A stretch of 64,000 bases of DNA from an uncultured Prevotella sp. (GCA_946415755.1 CAMKTS010000001.1:62001-126000), one strand, 5' to 3'; positions 16,725-26,651 are shown, counted from the stretch's first letter. Numbers and translations are program-made. Notes: generated by a model not told the origin, from the letters alone.

Positions 16725-17687
16725 TTGAAAATAGGAAGTATAGATTTTGGTGAGCGTCCGCTTTTCCTGGCACCGATGGAAGATGTGACCGATGAGGGAT
16801 TCCGTCTTTTATGCAAACGATTTGGTGCCTCAATGGTGTATACGGAGTTCGTCAGTGCGGAAGCACTGGTACGCGACGTGAAAACTACGGTGAGGAAATT
16901 GGCTATCAGTGATGAAGAACGCCCTGTAGGCATTCAGATCTATGGGCGTGATATAGATGCGATGGTGGAGGCTGCCAAAATTGTAGAGCAGGCTGGCCCA
17001 GACGTGATTGACCTCAACTTTGGATGCCCGGTCAAGAAGGTAGCGGGCAAGGGAGCCGGTGCCGGTATGCTGCAGAACATCCCGAAGATGCTGGAGATTA
17101 CACAGCAGGTTGTTGAGGCGGTCCGACTGCCGGTAACAGTCAAGACGCGCTTGGGATCGAATTGCGAACAGCTCATTATTACCACGCTGGCAGAACAGCT
17201 GCAACAGTGCGGAATTCAAGCACTGACCATACATGGCCGTACACGCAGCCAAATGTATACGGGTGAGGCTGACTGGACGCTGATAGGCGAGGTAAAACAC
17301 AACCCGTGCATTCATATTCCTATTATAGGCAATGGTGACATCAAATCCTTAGATGATGCAGACCTTGCTTTTGACAAGTATGGCGTTGATGCAGTGATGA
17401 TTGGACGTGCCACCTTTGGCTGTCCGTGGTTGTTCAGCAGAAGAGAATTGACGCTGGATGAGAAGATTGATCTGCTGGAAGAACAACTAAGTATCAATAT
17501 CGAGCGTACGGGCAATGAGTTACGCGGTATACTGCATACGCGCCGTCATCTCGCTGCTACCCCCGTATTCAAGGGCATTCCAGACTTCCGGCAGACACGC
17601 ATAGCGATGTTGCGCGCTGAACGGAAAGACGAACTGATGGCCATCTTGGAGGATTGCCGACATCGCCTTGGAAAGAAAGAAGAATAA
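16725..17687 (+). CDS. dusB: tRNA-dihydrouridine synthase (DusB-like)
   Basis: A 320-residue flavin TIM-barrel enzyme that reduces uridines in the tRNA D-loop. Visible motifs are FLAPMEDVTDEGFR, the catalytic cysteine in DLNFGCPVKKV (near residue 101), VKTRLG, IHGRTRSQMYTGEADW and IGNGDIKS. The frame has no ATG at the expected place; TTG at 16725 gives a natural DusB N-terminus (KIGSIDFGERPLFLAPMEDVTD), so a TTG start is likely. It is the last gene of the run that begins at 12047. Confidence 0.93.
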   Translation: MKIGSIDFGERPLFLAPMEDVTDEGFRLLCKRFGASMVYTEFVSAEALVRDVKTTVRKLAISDEERPVGIQIYGRDIDAMVEAAKIVEQAGPDVIDLNFGCPVKKVAGKGAGAGMLQNIPKMLEITQQVVEAVRLPVTVKTRLGSNCEQLIITTLAEQLQQCGIQALTIHGRTRSQMYTGEADWTLIGEVKHNPCIHIPIIGNGDIKSLDDADLAFDKYGVDAVMIGRATFGCPWLFSRRELTLDEKIDLLEEQLSINIERTGNELRGILHTRRHLAATPVFKGIPDFRQTRIAMLRAERKDELMAILEDCRHRLGKKEE

Positions 17688-17693
17688 AAGAGA

Positions 17694-18623
17694 TTAGTTG
17701 TACTTAAGAATCTGACCAGCGCGCAGGCGGGCATTCTTCTTCAGGTGGTTGAGCTTCATGATGGCATCCACGGTGGTACCACGCTTGCGGGCAATGGAGA
17801 AGAGCGTCTCGCCGCGCTTAACCTTGTGGAAACGGCTCTCGTGGGTGTAAGAAGCCTCGGGGGCTGCTGTTGCCAATTCCACTTCGTCATCAGAGCCAAA
17901 GCTCATGCTGCTGACACCGCGCAGGCGAGAGGCGAGAGCTGACTCACGCTGATAAGTAGCCTTGCGGAACATGTAGTAATCGTCGACAACATCTTGATTG
18001 CGGAAATCGAACAGAAGAGCGGGGTTCAGGGCAAAACCACAGAGACGGGTCTCAAAATGCAGGTGAGAACCAGTGCTGCGACCTGTGTTACCTCCCAGTC
18101 CGATAGGATCTCCGGCACGAACTTCCTGGTCTTCTTCCACCAGTTGCTTCGACATGTGAGCATAGTAGGTTTCCAAACCGTTATCGTGGCGTATCACTAC
18201 ATATTTGCCGTAACCACGTCCTTCGTAGCGTACTACGCGAACTTTACCGTCAAAAGCAGCACGAATGGTATCACCGATATACACCTTGATATCCAGACCC
18301 TTGTGCTGGCGACCCCAGCGGGCACCGAAATTCGAAGTTAGCACGCGACTGGTAGTCGGCATACAGAAATTCTTCAGGGAGATGCGGAATGAGTCGGGCA
18401 GAACAGCTTGGCTATGAGCGTGCATGTTATCCCAATCTTCATATAAATCGGCTGCGGGGTTCTCTAAATTATCAAAGTCTATCAGTCGTTGCAGTGCTAC
18501 ACTGTCTACTGCTTTCATCTTACGGTCAATAGGTGCCTGACGTGCCAATAAGTCTTGCCCCGTTGTTGGGAGTGTGCTGATTGTTGCTAATGCCAGAAAT
18601 GCTATTTTCTTGATAATTTTCAT
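17694..18623 (-). CDS. Secreted M23 peptidase with C-terminal LysM
   Basis: A 309-residue cell-wall hydrolase. A signal peptide (residues 1-22, IKKIAFLALATISTLPTTG) precedes a LytM/M23 domain with metal ligands in HKGLDI (His near 108) and the catalytic HLHFE (near 187-191). A LysM peptidoglycan-binding domain (about 262-308, VKRGETLFSIARKRGTTVDAIMKLN) closes the protein. The zinc motifs appear intact, so it is probably a D,D- or cross-link endopeptidase of the periplasm. It is convergent with dusB and has its own promoter near 18715-18722. Confidence 0.92.
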   Translation of the reverse strand: MKIIKKIAFLALATISTLPTTGQDLLARQAPIDRKMKAVDSVALQRLIDFDNLENPAADLYEDWDNMHAHSQAVLPDSFRISLKNFCMPTTSRVLTSNFGARWGRQHKGLDIKVYIGDTIRAAFDGKVRVVRYEGRGYGKYVVIRHDNGLETYYAHMSKQLVEEDQEVRAGDPIGLGGNTGRSTGSHLHFETRLCGFALNPALLFDFRNQDVVDDYYMFRKATYQRESALASRLRGVSSMSFGSDDEVELATAAPEASYTHESRFHKVKRGETLFSIARKRGTTVDAIMKLNHLKKNARLRAGQILKYN

Positions 18624-18714
18624 TCTTATTTTTTTGGTTCGGTTATGAGTTATTCCCTTGCTTAAAAGGGGTGTTCACCTGATATCTCAGGCCTCACTAA
18701 GGATAATAACGATG

Positions 18715-18722
18715 CAAAGTTA
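18715..18722 (-). promoter_or_regulatory. Promoter -7 box of the M23 peptidase gene
   Basis: TAACTTTG on the minus strand, 91 bases before the ATG. No clear TTTG -33 is seen, so this is a weak call. The rest of 18624-18836 holds nothing else I recognise. Confidence 0.45.
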
Positions 18723-18836
18723 ATAATTATTGTTTGAAACAGAACGGGAAAGACCTGAAGTTTAAGGTTTATTTGTGTGTTTTAACACTTATCCTGCTTA
18801 TTTCTCGCTTTTCCAGTCCATTTTTTTGCTTTCCAA

Positions 18837-20939
18837 TTAGGAAATGGCTCCCCAGTTGATATTGGTTTTACGCAATTCGCGCAGTCGTCGCCAAAGTAGC
18901 GCATAGCGTTCTGACGTACATTCCGGGTCGTTATTGATGATGATTTGTGCCTCGTCACGAGCCATCTGTACCAGTTGGCCGTCGCGGGCAATGTCTGCAA
19001 TTTTCAGGTCAAAGGCCATGCCACTTTGCTGGGTTCCCTCCAGGTCGCCTGGGCCTCGTAGCTTGAGGTCGGCTTCGGCAATACGGAAGCCGTCGTTGGT
19101 CTCACACATGATGTCAATGCGCTTGCGGGTGTCTTCTGCCAGCTTAAAACCTGTGACGAGTATGCAGTATGACTGGTCGGCACCACGACCTACGCGGCCT
19201 CTGAGCTGATGGAGTTGGGAAAGTCCGAAACGCTGGGCTTCGAGAATAACCATTACGGAGGCATTGGGAACGTTGACACCTACCTCGATGACGGTGGTGG
19301 CAACGAGAATTTGTGTCTCGCCACGAACGAACTTTTGCATCTCGGCTTCCTTGTCGGAAGGTTTCATCTTGCCGTGTACTTTACTTAACTTGAACTCGGG
19401 AAAGACCTGAGTGAGCACCTCGAAGCCGTCTTCAAGGTTCTTGAGGTCAATCTTCTCGCTTTCCTCAATAAGGGGGAAGACGATATATACCTGTCGTCCT
19501 TGATGAATCTGTTTTCGTATGCCGTCATAGAGCGAGGGCAGACTGCGGTCGAAGACATGTTGGGTGACTATGGGTTTACGACCAGGCGGCAACTCGTCGA
19601 TAACACTCACGTCAAGGTCGCCATAGAGTGTCATGGCTAATGTACGGGGAATGGGGGTGGCTGTCATTACAAGGACGTGTGGTGGATTAGCGCTCTTGTT
19701 CCAGAGTTTGGCGCGCTGTGCCACTCCGAAACGGTGTTGTTCATCGACCACCACCATACCCAGACGGGCAAACTGTACCGTGTCTTCGATGACGGCATGG
19801 GTTCCTACAAGAATCTGAACCGTTCCATCGAGCAGCCCGTCGAGGATTTCCTGCCGCCGCTTACCTTTTATGATACCGGTGAGTAAGGCTACGCGGATAT
19901 CCATCCCTTTCAGGAATTCCATGATGGTTGTCAGATGCTGCTCGGCCAAAATCTCCGTTGGGGCCATGATACAGGCCTGATAGCCGTTGTCCAATGCGAT
20001 GAGCATCGACATCAAAGCTACAAGGGTCTTTCCGCTACCTACATCGCCCTGTAGCAGGCGGTTCATCTGGCGTCCACTGCCCATGTCCTTGCGAATCTCA
20101 CGAATGACACGCTTCTGTGCCTCCGTCAGTTGGAAGGGCAGGTTGTTGTGATAGAAATCATTGAAATTGACCCCCACCTTTGAGAATACGTAGCCTCGAT
20201 ATTTGCGTCGCTGGTCGCTCGCATACCTTAATATGTTGAGCTGGACGTAGAAAAGTTCCTCGAATTTCAGTCGTACACGTGCCAGTTCCAGTTCTTTGGC
20301 ATTCTGCGGATAGTGAATCTTACGTAGGGCTTCGTTGCGTGACATCAGGTGGAGCTTCTCAGTGATGAATGGGGGTAGCGTCTCAGACAAGGGGACTTTC
20401 AGCACATCGATGAGTGATTTGGTGAGACGCTCAATGGCTCTACTGTTGAGCCCCATCTTCTTCATCTTCTCCGAGGTGTTATAGCAGGGCTGCAAACCCA
20501 TGGCTGAGAACTCTAACTTGTCGGCATCGTCCATGTCGGGGTGTACCACCTGGATACGCCCGTTGAACACTTGTGGGCGCCCGAAGACAACATACTCCGT
20601 GCCAATCTTGTATTTCTTGATAGCACTATCGGCATAGTTAAACCACGTCAGGTCCATCACCTTACCGCTGCCATCGGTGAAGTGAGCAACGACACGCTTC
20701 TTGCGGACTCCCATCTTGAACGTTTCGAAACTCAGGATATGCCCCTTCACCTGAATGAAGGGCATGTCACCAGTCAGTTCTGATATCGAGTAGAGCCTAC
20801 TGCGGTCTACGTGTTTGTATGGATAGTACTGCAACAGGTCGCCATACGTCACGATGCCTAACTCCTCGTTGAGCATCTTTTTACGCTGAGGACCTACCCC
20901 CGGCAGGTATTGTATGTCTTGTTGCAGGATGTCGTTCAT
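18837..20939 (-). CDS. recG: ATP-dependent DNA helicase RecG
   Basis: A 700-residue helicase that reverses stalled forks and branch-migrates Holliday junctions. It has an N-terminal wedge/OB region (starting [21 protein letters not shown]), Walker A ([10 protein letters not shown], near 293-302), the DExH-type box DEQHRFG (near 398), TATPIPRT, and the C-terminal helicase motif QLRGRVGRG. Its length matches the family (about 690). Its start overlaps the ispD stop by 4 bases, so the two are translationally coupled. Confidence 0.96.
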   Translation of the reverse strand: MNDILQQDIQYLPGVGPQRKKMLNEELGIVTYGDLLQYYPYKHVDRSRLYSISELTGDMPFIQVKGHILSFETFKMGVRKKRVVAHFTDGSGKVMDLTWFNYADSAIKKYKIGTEYVVFGRPQVFNGRIQVVHPDMDDADKLEFSAMGLQPCYNTSEKMKKMGLNSRAIERLTKSLIDVLKVPLSETLPPFITEKLHLMSRNEALRKIHYPQNAKELELARVRLKFEELFYVQLNILRYASDQRRKYRGYVFSKVGVNFNDFYHNNLPFQLTEAQKRVIREIRKDMGSGRQMNRLLQGDVGSGKTLVALMSMLIALDNGYQACIMAPTEILAEQHLTTIMEFLKGMDIRVALLTGIIKGKRRQEILDGLLDGTVQILVGTHAVIEDTVQFARLGMVVVDEQHRFGVAQRAKLWNKSANPPHVLVMTATPIPRTLAMTLYGDLDVSVIDELPPGRKPIVTQHVFDRSLPSLYDGIRKQIHQGRQVYIVFPLIEESEKIDLKNLEDGFEVLTQVFPEFKLSKVHGKMKPSDKEAEMQKFVRGETQILVATTVIEVGVNVPNASVMVILEAQRFGLSQLHQLRGRVGRGADQSYCILVTGFKLAEDTRKRIDIMCETNDGFRIAEADLKLRGPGDLEGTQQSGMAFDLKIADIARDGQLVQMARDEAQIIINNDPECTSERYALLWRRLRELRKTNINWGAIS

Positions 20940-21592
20940 CCAATCACTACTTCAGCTATTTTCAAATCGTAAGGTGTCGTTATCTTGATGTTCTCGTGAT
21001 TGCCCTCTACCAGAGTGATGGCATGCCCGTAGCTCTCCACCACAGAGGCATCATCTGTAAATCCGTCATTGTAAGGCTGGCGGTTGGCGGCTTTAAGCAA
21101 TTGGATATCAAAGGCCTGGGGTGTCTGTACCAGTCGATAGTCACCACGAGGTTTTGTGCCCTCGCTGACGTGGCGTAGGGTCTCTACTACAGGAACAACA
21201 GGAATAGCGGCTTTCACTTGGCGGGCTGTTTCATAGCAGTTGCGAATCACATTGATGCTGGGGAAGGGACGCACCCCATCATGCACTCCCACTACGCCCT
21301 CTGCATCGTCAGGAATCAGGGCGAGACCGTGCTGCACGCTATGGAAACGCGTCTCGCCACCATCGGCCAAGTGGTATTCCACGTCGAAGCGGTATTCCTT
21401 GCAAAGTTGCTTCCAGTATTCCTGTTGTGCCTTGGGCAATACCAGAATGATTTGCAGGGTAGGGGAATACTCGTGAAACCTTTCGAGTGTCCGCATCAAC
21501 ACTGGCTTCCCACCTATTGGAAGGAACTGTTTTGGAATTTCTGTCCCCATGCGCAGACCCTTGCCGCCTGCTACGATAACGACATAGTCCAT
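20936..21592 (-). CDS. ispD: 2-C-methyl-D-erythritol 4-phosphate cytidylyltransferase
   Basis: A 218-residue enzyme of the non-mevalonate isoprenoid pathway that joins CTP and MEP. It has the nucleotide-binding start [43 protein letters not shown] and the family-typical TDDASVVE segment. It lies upstream of recG in a four-gene minus-strand run (pdxJ, DJ-1-like, ispD, recG) whose junctions carry 7-base repeats. Confidence 0.94.
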   Translation of the reverse strand: MDYVVIVAGGKGLRMGTEIPKQFLPIGGKPVLMRTLERFHEYSPTLQIILVLPKAQQEYWKQLCKEYRFDVEYHLADGGETRFHSVQHGLALIPDDAEGVVGVHDGVRPFPSINVIRNCYETARQVKAAIPVVPVVETLRHVSEGTKPRGDYRLVQTPQAFDIQLLKAANRQPYNDGFTDDASVVESYGHAITLVEGNHENIKITTPYDLKIAEVVIG

Positions 21593-21601
21593 ATAATCAA
21601 T

Positions 21602-21643
21602 ATTAGTAATTAGAAATTACTTATTTCTTATTACTCATTAGAT
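21602..21643. repeat. Six 7-base units at the ispD/DJ-1 junction
   Basis: ATTAGTA, ATTAGAA, ATTACTT, ATTTCTT, ATTACTC, ATTAGAT, with no gap. The array runs into the 3' end of the DJ-1-like gene and encodes its last residues. Confidence 0.75.
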
Positions 21644-22199
21644 GAACAAAGCGCATGCCCTCGGCTATCTGGTCAGAGGTCTGCTTGTTGACCAACTGGT
21701 TGAGCAGTTCGTAAGCGAAGGGGAATGCTGCTGCTGGACCTTCACCAGTGGTGACGTTGTCAGCGACAGTATAGAGGTCGCCAGTATATTCAGCATTGTT
21801 TTCAGCCAGCATTTGCTCAAAACCAGGATAGCATGTGGCTTTCTTGTCTTCAAGGATGCCAAGTGGGGCCAGAACGACAGCCGGCGAGGCACAGATGGCG
21901 GCTACTTTCTTTCCTGCAAGAGCTTGGTCTACAACGGCTTTGCATACACCCTTGTGCTCAAAGAGGTTAGTTGCTCCGGGCATGCCACCAGGTAGGAATA
22001 GCAGGTCGGCATCCGAGAAGTCGCCTTGCTCGAACATGATGTCAGCCTCAATGTTGACACCGTGAGCCGACTGCACCAGTGGGAAGTCAGAGATACTCAC
22101 CGTTGTTACGTCCAAACCTCCCCGACGCCATACGTCAACGGGAATGAGGGCTTCAACATCTTCGAAGCCGTCTGCTAAGAATACATAAACCTTTTTCAT
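21621..22199 (-). CDS. DJ-1/PfpI family protein (ThiJ/YajL-like)
   Basis: A 192-residue flavodoxin-like protein starting MKKVYVFLADGFEDVEALIPVD, with the glutamate (FEDVE) and the nucleophile-elbow cysteine in AICASPAVVL (near residue 104) that define DJ-1-like proteins. Proposed roles in the family are protein or nucleotide deglycation and stress response; the true function here is unknown. I use the ATG at 22199; a TTG two codons upstream is less likely. The last residues (SNKK) are encoded by 7-base repeats shared with the downstream spacer. Confidence 0.9.
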   Translation of the reverse strand: MKKVYVFLADGFEDVEALIPVDVWRRGGLDVTTVSISDFPLVQSAHGVNIEADIMFEQGDFSDADLLFLPGGMPGATNLFEHKGVCKAVVDQALAGKKVAAICASPAVVLAPLGILEDKKATCYPGFEQMLAENNAEYTGDLYTVADNVTTGEGPAAAFPFAYELLNQLVNKQTSDQIAEGMRFVHLMSNKK

Positions 22200-22201
22200 A
22201 T

Positions 22202-22230
22202 ACAATTTGACTATTTACTATTTACGATTT
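22202..22230. repeat. 7-base repeats between pdxJ and the DJ-1-like gene
   Basis: ACTATTT, ACTATTT, ACGATTT (22210-22230), preceded by an 8-base variant. They fill most of the spacer between two minus-strand genes. Confidence 0.6.
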
Positions 22231-22235
22231 TTCTT

Positions 22236-22949
22236 CTATTTCAGTGCTTGCAGGTACTGCTGAATGGTTTCACGTAGACCCAAATAGAGAGCGTCGCAGA
22301 TAAGAGCGTGACCTATTGAAACTTCATCAGTCCAGGGAATCTGTTCGTGATAGTAGGCCAGATTCTCCAGCGAAAGGTCGTGGCCGGCATTCAGCCCCAG
22401 TCCCACACGGCGCGCCTCCTCGGCAGCAGCGATAAAGGGGGCAATAGCGTCCTCTCGATTAACAGCATACCCCGAAGCGTATGGTTCCGTATAGAGCTCC
22501 ACACGATCGGCTCCACATGCCTTGGCACCCTCAACCATCCGTGGGTCGGCATCTACGAAGATACTGGTACGGATGCCTGCAGCCTTGAAGGTCTTGCAGA
22601 TGTCCGTCAGAAATGTATGGTTCTCTATCGTGTCCCATCCGTGGTTACTGGTCAGCTGGTCGTGCCCGTCGGGTACGAGTGTCACCTGGTTGGGCACTAC
22701 TTCCAACACCAATTCCATAAATGATTCGATGGGGTTACCCTCTATATTAAACTCGGTAGTGATAATCGGGCGGATGTCGCGAACATCCTGATAGCGGATG
22801 TGACGCTCGTCAGGACGTGGATGTACCGTAATGCCCTGTGCACCAAAAGCTTCTGCATCGCGCGCCACCTGTAGCACGTCGGGATTGTTGCCACCTCGGG
22901 CGTTACGCAGAGTGGCCACCTTATTGATATTTACGCTTAGTTTTGTCAT
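22236..22949 (-). CDS. pdxJ: Pyridoxine 5'-phosphate synthase
   Basis: A 237-residue TIM-barrel enzyme that condenses 3-amino-2-oxopropyl phosphate with 1-deoxyxylulose 5-phosphate in vitamin B6 synthesis. Characteristic segments are [43 protein letters not shown] and GLNAGHDLS. Length fits the family (about 240). It is divergent from nadK across a palindromic double promoter and heads the minus-strand run to recG. Confidence 0.96.
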   Translation of the reverse strand: MTKLSVNINKVATLRNARGGNNPDVLQVARDAEAFGAQGITVHPRPDERHIRYQDVRDIRPIITTEFNIEGNPIESFMELVLEVVPNQVTLVPDGHDQLTSNHGWDTIENHTFLTDICKTFKAAGIRTSIFVDADPRMVEGAKACGADRVELYTEPYASGYAVNREDAIAPFIAAAEEARRVGLGLNAGHDLSLENLAYYHEQIPWTDEVSIGHALICDALYLGLRETIQQYLQALK

Positions 22950-22962
22950 TTTATTGATTCAT

Positions 22963-23031
22963 TTTGTTGCTTTTAAGCAAATAATTACTATCTTTGCACC
23001 ATTAATCGTGTTCGTTAATGGTGCAAAGATA
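22963..23031. promoter_or_regulatory. Face-to-face promoters in a 17-base palindrome (pdxJ/nadK)
   Basis: TATCTTTGCACCATTAA (22989-23005) and its exact complement (23015-23031) are separated by 9 bases. Each arm begins with a -7 box: TATCTTTG at 22989-22996 for nadK (TTTG -33 at 22963-22966, spacer 22) and, on the minus strand, at 23024-23031 for pdxJ. The symmetry extends nine bases beyond the -7 boxes, so a shared regulator site is possible. Confidence 0.75.
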
Positions 23032-23073
23032 CAAAAAATCTGCGAAATAACAGCTAAAAAAGCGAAAAAACTT

Positions 23074-23961
23074 ATGACCTCACGAAAACTAAGGTTCGCC
23101 ATCTTCGGCAATACCTATCAGCCCAAGAAGTCGGTTTCCGTTCAGAAACTGCTCGCCTGTCTCTCCCAAAGGAAGGCAGAGGTATGCATGGAACGGGAGT
23201 TCTACATCTTTCTTACCACTGGTCAGCAACTGCCTGTAGATGGTGTTGAGGTGATTGAAGGTGCTGATTTTGATGCTGATTTTGTCATCTCGATGGGGGG
23301 CGACGGTACATTCCTTCGGGCAGCCAGTATGGTACGTGAAAAGCAGATTCCTATTCTGGGTATTAATACCGGCCGTCTTGGTTTTTTGGCAGATGTTAAT
23401 GCTCAGGAGATAGAACGTACCATTCGTGCACTCTATGAAGGCGACTATGCCGTCGACACCCGTGCTGTGATACAACTGGAGACCGAGGGTGAGTCGTTGC
23501 AAGGCTATCCCTGCGCCCTTAACGACATTGCCATTCTGAAACGTGACAATGCATCAATGATAACCATTCATACTACGATCAATGGTGACTACCTGACAAC
23601 CTATCAGGCTGACGGTCTTATCATTAGCACACCCACCGGTTCTACGGCTTATTCCCTCAGCAACGGCGGTCCTATCATCGTACCGGGCACTTCGGTATTC
23701 TCGCTCACGGCTGTTGCTCCCCACTCACTCAATGTCAGGCCTATCGTTATTTCGCAGGACTCGGAAATCAAGCTTACCGTAGAGAGCCGTACTCACAATT
23801 TCCTCGTGGCGTTGGACGGAAGAAGTGAGAAACTTTCTGATGCGACACGCCTGACGCTACGAAAGGCTCCTTATCGGGTTAAAGTCATCAAACGGGCAGG
23901 TACGAAATATTTCCATACGCTGCGTGAGAAAATGATGTGGGGGGCTGATCAGCGCGGCTGA
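23074..23961 (+). CDS. nadK: NAD kinase
   Basis: A 295-residue NAD kinase making NADP. It has the diagnostic GGDGT (near 74-78), NTGRLGFLA, the nucleotide-binding run around ALNDIAI, the [17 protein letters not shown] motif and a C-terminal beta region. I start it at the ATG 23074 ([15 protein letters not shown]); the longer open frame begins inside pdxJ and crosses the promoters. It is followed by a 9-base inverted repeat (24002-24010/24021-24029). Confidence 0.95.
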   Translation: MTSRKLRFAIFGNTYQPKKSVSVQKLLACLSQRKAEVCMEREFYIFLTTGQQLPVDGVEVIEGADFDADFVISMGGDGTFLRAASMVREKQIPILGINTGRLGFLADVNAQEIERTIRALYEGDYAVDTRAVIQLETEGESLQGYPCALNDIAILKRDNASMITIHTTINGDYLTTYQADGLIISTPTGSTAYSLSNGGPIIVPGTSVFSLTAVAPHSLNVRPIVISQDSEIKLTVESRTHNFLVALDGRSEKLSDATRLTLRKAPYRVKVIKRAGTKYFHTLREKMMWGADQRG

Positions 23962-24001
23962 CTTTTTTCCTTTTTTAGGGTAATGCTTTAAATATAAATA
24001 G

Positions 24002-24029
24002 GTGGAAATGTTAAAAATGACATTTCCAC
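24002..24029. other. Inverted repeat after nadK
   Basis: GTGGAAATG and its exact complement with a 10-base loop. A T-run is present only on the minus strand side, so it is a poor plus-strand terminator. It may be a weak terminator or an upstream site for the efflux operon promoter that follows. Confidence 0.4.
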
Positions 24030-24049
24030 TAAAAAAACTTGCCAAAATA

Positions 24050-24081
24050 TTTGGAAGGTACGGACAATAGTCTTACCTTTG
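24050..24081 (+). promoter_or_regulatory. Promoter of the ABC/GntR/efflux operon
   Basis: TTTG (24050-24053), a 20-base spacer and TACCTTTG (24074-24081), 60 bases before the first ATG. Confidence 0.85.
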
Positions 24082-24082
24082 C

Positions 24083-24106
24083 AGTGTACTATTCAAGTAA
24101 TACACT
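24083..24106. promoter_or_regulatory. YtrA-type GntR operator
   Basis: AGTGTA (24083-24088), 12 bases, TACACT (24101-24106), with partial symmetry extending inward (TAyT). Bacillus YtrA is reported to bind AGTGTA and TACACT half-sites about 13 bases apart. The site lies just past the -7 box, over the expected start of transcription, and a YtrA-like regulator is encoded in the same operon (26638-26997). Confidence 0.65.
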
Positions 24107-24141
24107 ATTACGGTAATAACAACAACCAAAATATAACGATT

Positions 24142-24957
24142 ATGATAGAAGTAAAGAACATCAGTTTTAAGTATGCAGGCAGCAACAGCCTGGTATTCGA
24201 CGATTTCAACCTGACGCTGGAAGAGAACAACATCTATGGCCTGTTGGGTAAGAACGGTACGGGCAAGTCGACACTGCTTTATCTCATTGCAGGACTGTTG
24301 CGCCCTAAGAAGGGTACCGTATGGTTCGATGGCATCGAAACTAAGAAGCGCAGGCCCGAAACCCTTCAGGAAATATTCATTGTGCCTGAGGAGTTCGACC
24401 TGCCCGCCATGTCGCTCCGTCAGTATGTCAAGATCAATGCGCCCTTCTATCCTCATTTCAGTCGCGAGGTACTCGAGGCTTGTCTAAAAGACTTCGAGCT
24501 TACCACCGACCTGAAGCTGAATGCCCTCTCGATGGGACAGAAGAAGAAGGTCTTTATGTCGTTCGCATTGGCTGCAGGGACAAAGCTGTTGCTGATGGAC
24601 GAGCCCACCAATGGTCTTGACATCCCATCGAAGTCGCAGTTCCGCAAGGTCGTTGCCCAGTACATGACGGAAGACCGTACGCTGATCATCTCGACCCATC
24701 AGGTGCACGATGTAGAGAGCTTATTGGACCACATCCTGATTCTCTCACAGCAGAAGCTCTTGCTCGATGCTTCTGTGGCAGAAATCTCTGAGAAGTACTC
24801 CTTCGAGTATCGCACACCCGACCAGATGGACGACGCCATCTATGCGGAGCCTTCGCTTCAGGGTAATGCGGTGATTGTCCCTCGTAAGATTGACAGCGCT
24901 GAGACGCAGATGAACCTCGAACTGCTCTTTAATGCAGTCAACGAAGGGAAGATTTGA
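24142..24957 (+). CDS. ABC transporter ATP-binding protein
   Basis: A 271-residue ABC ATPase with Walker A (GLLGKNGTGKST, near 37), signature LSMGQKKKV, Walker B (LLMDEPTNGLD) and H-loop (STHQVHD). The style is that of YtrB/CcmA-like exporter ATPases. The start is the ATG 24142 (MIEVKNISFKY). It is followed by two related membrane proteins that should form the channel, and by a YtrA-like regulator, so the module resembles the Bacillus ytr system, which responds to cell-wall antibiotics. Its substrate here is unknown. Confidence 0.9.
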   Translation: MIEVKNISFKYAGSNSLVFDDFNLTLEENNIYGLLGKNGTGKSTLLYLIAGLLRPKKGTVWFDGIETKKRRPETLQEIFIVPEEFDLPAMSLRQYVKINAPFYPHFSREVLEACLKDFELTTDLKLNALSMGQKKKVFMSFALAAGTKLLLMDEPTNGLDIPSKSQFRKVVAQYMTEDRTLIISTHQVHDVESLLDHILILSQQKLLLDASVAEISEKYSFEYRTPDQMDDAIYAEPSLQGNAVIVPRKIDSAETQMNLELLFNAVNEGKI

Positions 24958-24959
24958 AT

Positions 24960-24987
24960 AATTGACAATTGATAATTGACAATTGAT
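24960..24987. repeat. Four 7-base units in the operon spacer
   Basis: AATTGAC, AATTGAT, AATTGAC, AATTGAT in a row, filling nearly the whole 34-base gap between the ATPase and first permease genes. Confidence 0.8.
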
Positions 24988-24991
24988 AGTT

Positions 24992-25783
24992 ATGATACAG
25001 TTTAATTTAAATAGATTCGGAAAGCTGGTGCAATGGTCGCTGACCTACGACAAGCGGTACTACGTGAAGTCCTTCCTGCAGATATTGGTCATCATGCTGC
25101 TTGGTTTCCTGTTCTTTCCGATGCTTAATAAGAGTGATCATGCCGTAGGTTATACGATGAGTAGCATCATGGTAGCAGCCATTTTTCTGGTTACCATCGT
25201 GTTGGGCTCCTCGTTTATGTTCTATAGTATGGAGAACGAGCACGACAGACAGAACCTGATGCTGCTGCCTGCCTCGAACTTCGAGAAATACCTGATGCGT
25301 TATGCCACATGGATTCTTTTGATTCCGCTCTATCTGGTGGCTTTCTTCGCTGCCGACCTGTTGCAGTATGTCATTCACTGGGTGCTTGGTCATGATTATG
25401 TCGTATTTGTGACGTCAACGCTGATAAGAAAGGCAGATATAATGAGCAATGCGTGGCATCAGGCGCCTGAAGACGCTAGGCGCATGATGGTTCATGCCTT
25501 ACTTTTCCTTGCCATTTGGTCCCATTCCATCTATGCCTTGGGTGCCACGTTCTTCCGTTCGCGTAAGTACAACTGGGTGTTGACAACCATCGTCATCATA
25601 CTGTTGGGCATACTGCAGGGGTGGATACTACCGTTTGACGACCCCACGTCGTATGAGAAAATGACGACAATGGATTTTGCCATTCTCGATATGGCTACAG
25701 GTCTGTGGATTGTGCTAAACTTCTGGCTCTCCTACAAGCTTTTCTGCCGTACGCAGGTTATTGGTAGATTCGTAAACCTTTAA
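24992..25783 (+). CDS. ABC transporter membrane protein 1
   Basis: A 263-residue integral membrane protein with about six hydrophobic segments (for example VIMLLGFLFFPML, VAAIFLVTIVLGSSF, WILLIPLYLVAFFAADLL, NWVLTTIVIILLGIL). After the second segment it carries LMLLPASNFEKYLMRY, shared almost exactly with the next protein (AFLMLPASNLEKFL), so the two are tandem paralogues. I start at the ATG 24992, since the open frame upstream begins with a TTG in the repeat spacer. It is probably one half of the channel driven by the ATPase at 24142. Confidence 0.8.
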   Translation: MIQFNLNRFGKLVQWSLTYDKRYYVKSFLQILVIMLLGFLFFPMLNKSDHAVGYTMSSIMVAAIFLVTIVLGSSFMFYSMENEHDRQNLMLLPASNFEKYLMRYATWILLIPLYLVAFFAADLLQYVIHWVLGHDYVVFVTSTLIRKADIMSNAWHQAPEDARRMMVHALLFLAIWSHSIYALGATFFRSRKYNWVLTTIVIILLGILQGWILPFDDPTSYEKMTTMDFAILDMATGLWIVLNFWLSYKLFCRTQVIGRFVNL

Positions 25784-25805
25784 AAGGTAAAAAAGTAAAA
25801 AGGTA
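25782..25805. repeat. Three 8-base units between permease genes
   Basis: AAAAGGTA, AAAAAGTA, AAAAGGTA, in the spacer before the second permease. The same unit family occurs at 3911-3926 and, inside a signal-peptide sequence, at 34102-34125. Confidence 0.75.
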
Positions 25806-25811
25806 AAAACA

Positions 25812-26651
25812 ATGAATAATTTTAGTTTCAATAGATTTAGCCAGGCGCTTCGCTGGGTGGTAGGTGTCAACTTCCGCAACCTGATGATCTGGACCTTGGG
25901 CTATATGGTAGGCATATTCCTGGGCGAGCAGTTGTTCTTCATCTTTAATTCAGACTATGATGTGGCAAACTTGCTGGGTAATATCTCGCAGTTCTGCACC
26001 ATCTTCATCCTGATTGCTTTGGGTGTAGGTCTCAGCACGGTGTTCTACGATTTGAACAAGAAAACACGTCGCGAGGCTTTCCTCATGCTGCCAGCCTCGA
26101 ACCTCGAGAAATTCCTTGCGGCAGTGGCATATGCCACCATCGTATGGACGTTCTTTGTCGCTCTATCCTTTGTCGTTGGCGATACGCTGCGAATGGTGTA
26201 TCGCGGGCTGGTGAATGGCGATGAGTGGATATCGACTGTTCCGATGGTGCTGAACACTATTCAGCCAGGTTTCGTAGAGACCTTTGCTCAGGAGTCCTCA
26301 TTAGAGTATTTGGTAATGAATACCTTTGTACTCAGCGCTTTCATGGTATGGTTCCACTCGCTCTATATCCTGGGTGGTACGCTGATGCGCAAGTATTCCT
26401 TCGTGGTTTCTTCCATTATGCTCATTCTGTTTATGGCGCTTCTAGGCTGGCTGACAGGTCATTTTCACCTTCAGATATTCAGCTCCAGCTGGGAAGGCGA
26501 CCATTATGTTGGTCAGTATGTGGGTCCTCTGGCCTATGTCCTCGCAGTCGTGCTGCCTCTGCTCTCTTTCTTCAACTACTGGGCTTCGTACCGTATCTTC
26601 AAAGGAATGCAACTAATCACCAATAAATGGACCAACTATGACTTTCACTAA
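25812..26651 (+). CDS. ABC transporter membrane protein 2
   Basis: A 279-residue membrane protein, paralogue of its upstream neighbour. It opens with FSFNRFSQALRWV (compare FNLNRFGKLVQWS), has the shared LMLPASNLEKFL cytoplasmic motif near residue 94 and about six membrane spans. Its last 14 bases overlap the start of the GntR regulator, so regulator and transporter are co-translated. Confidence 0.8.
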   Translation: MNNFSFNRFSQALRWVVGVNFRNLMIWTLGYMVGIFLGEQLFFIFNSDYDVANLLGNISQFCTIFILIALGVGLSTVFYDLNKKTRREAFLMLPASNLEKFLAAVAYATIVWTFFVALSFVVGDTLRMVYRGLVNGDEWISTVPMVLNTIQPGFVETFAQESSLEYLVMNTFVLSAFMVWFHSLYILGGTLMRKYSFVVSSIMLILFMALLGWLTGHFHLQIFSSSWEGDHYVGQYVGPLAYVLAVVLPLLSFFNYWASYRIFKGMQLITNKWTNYDFH

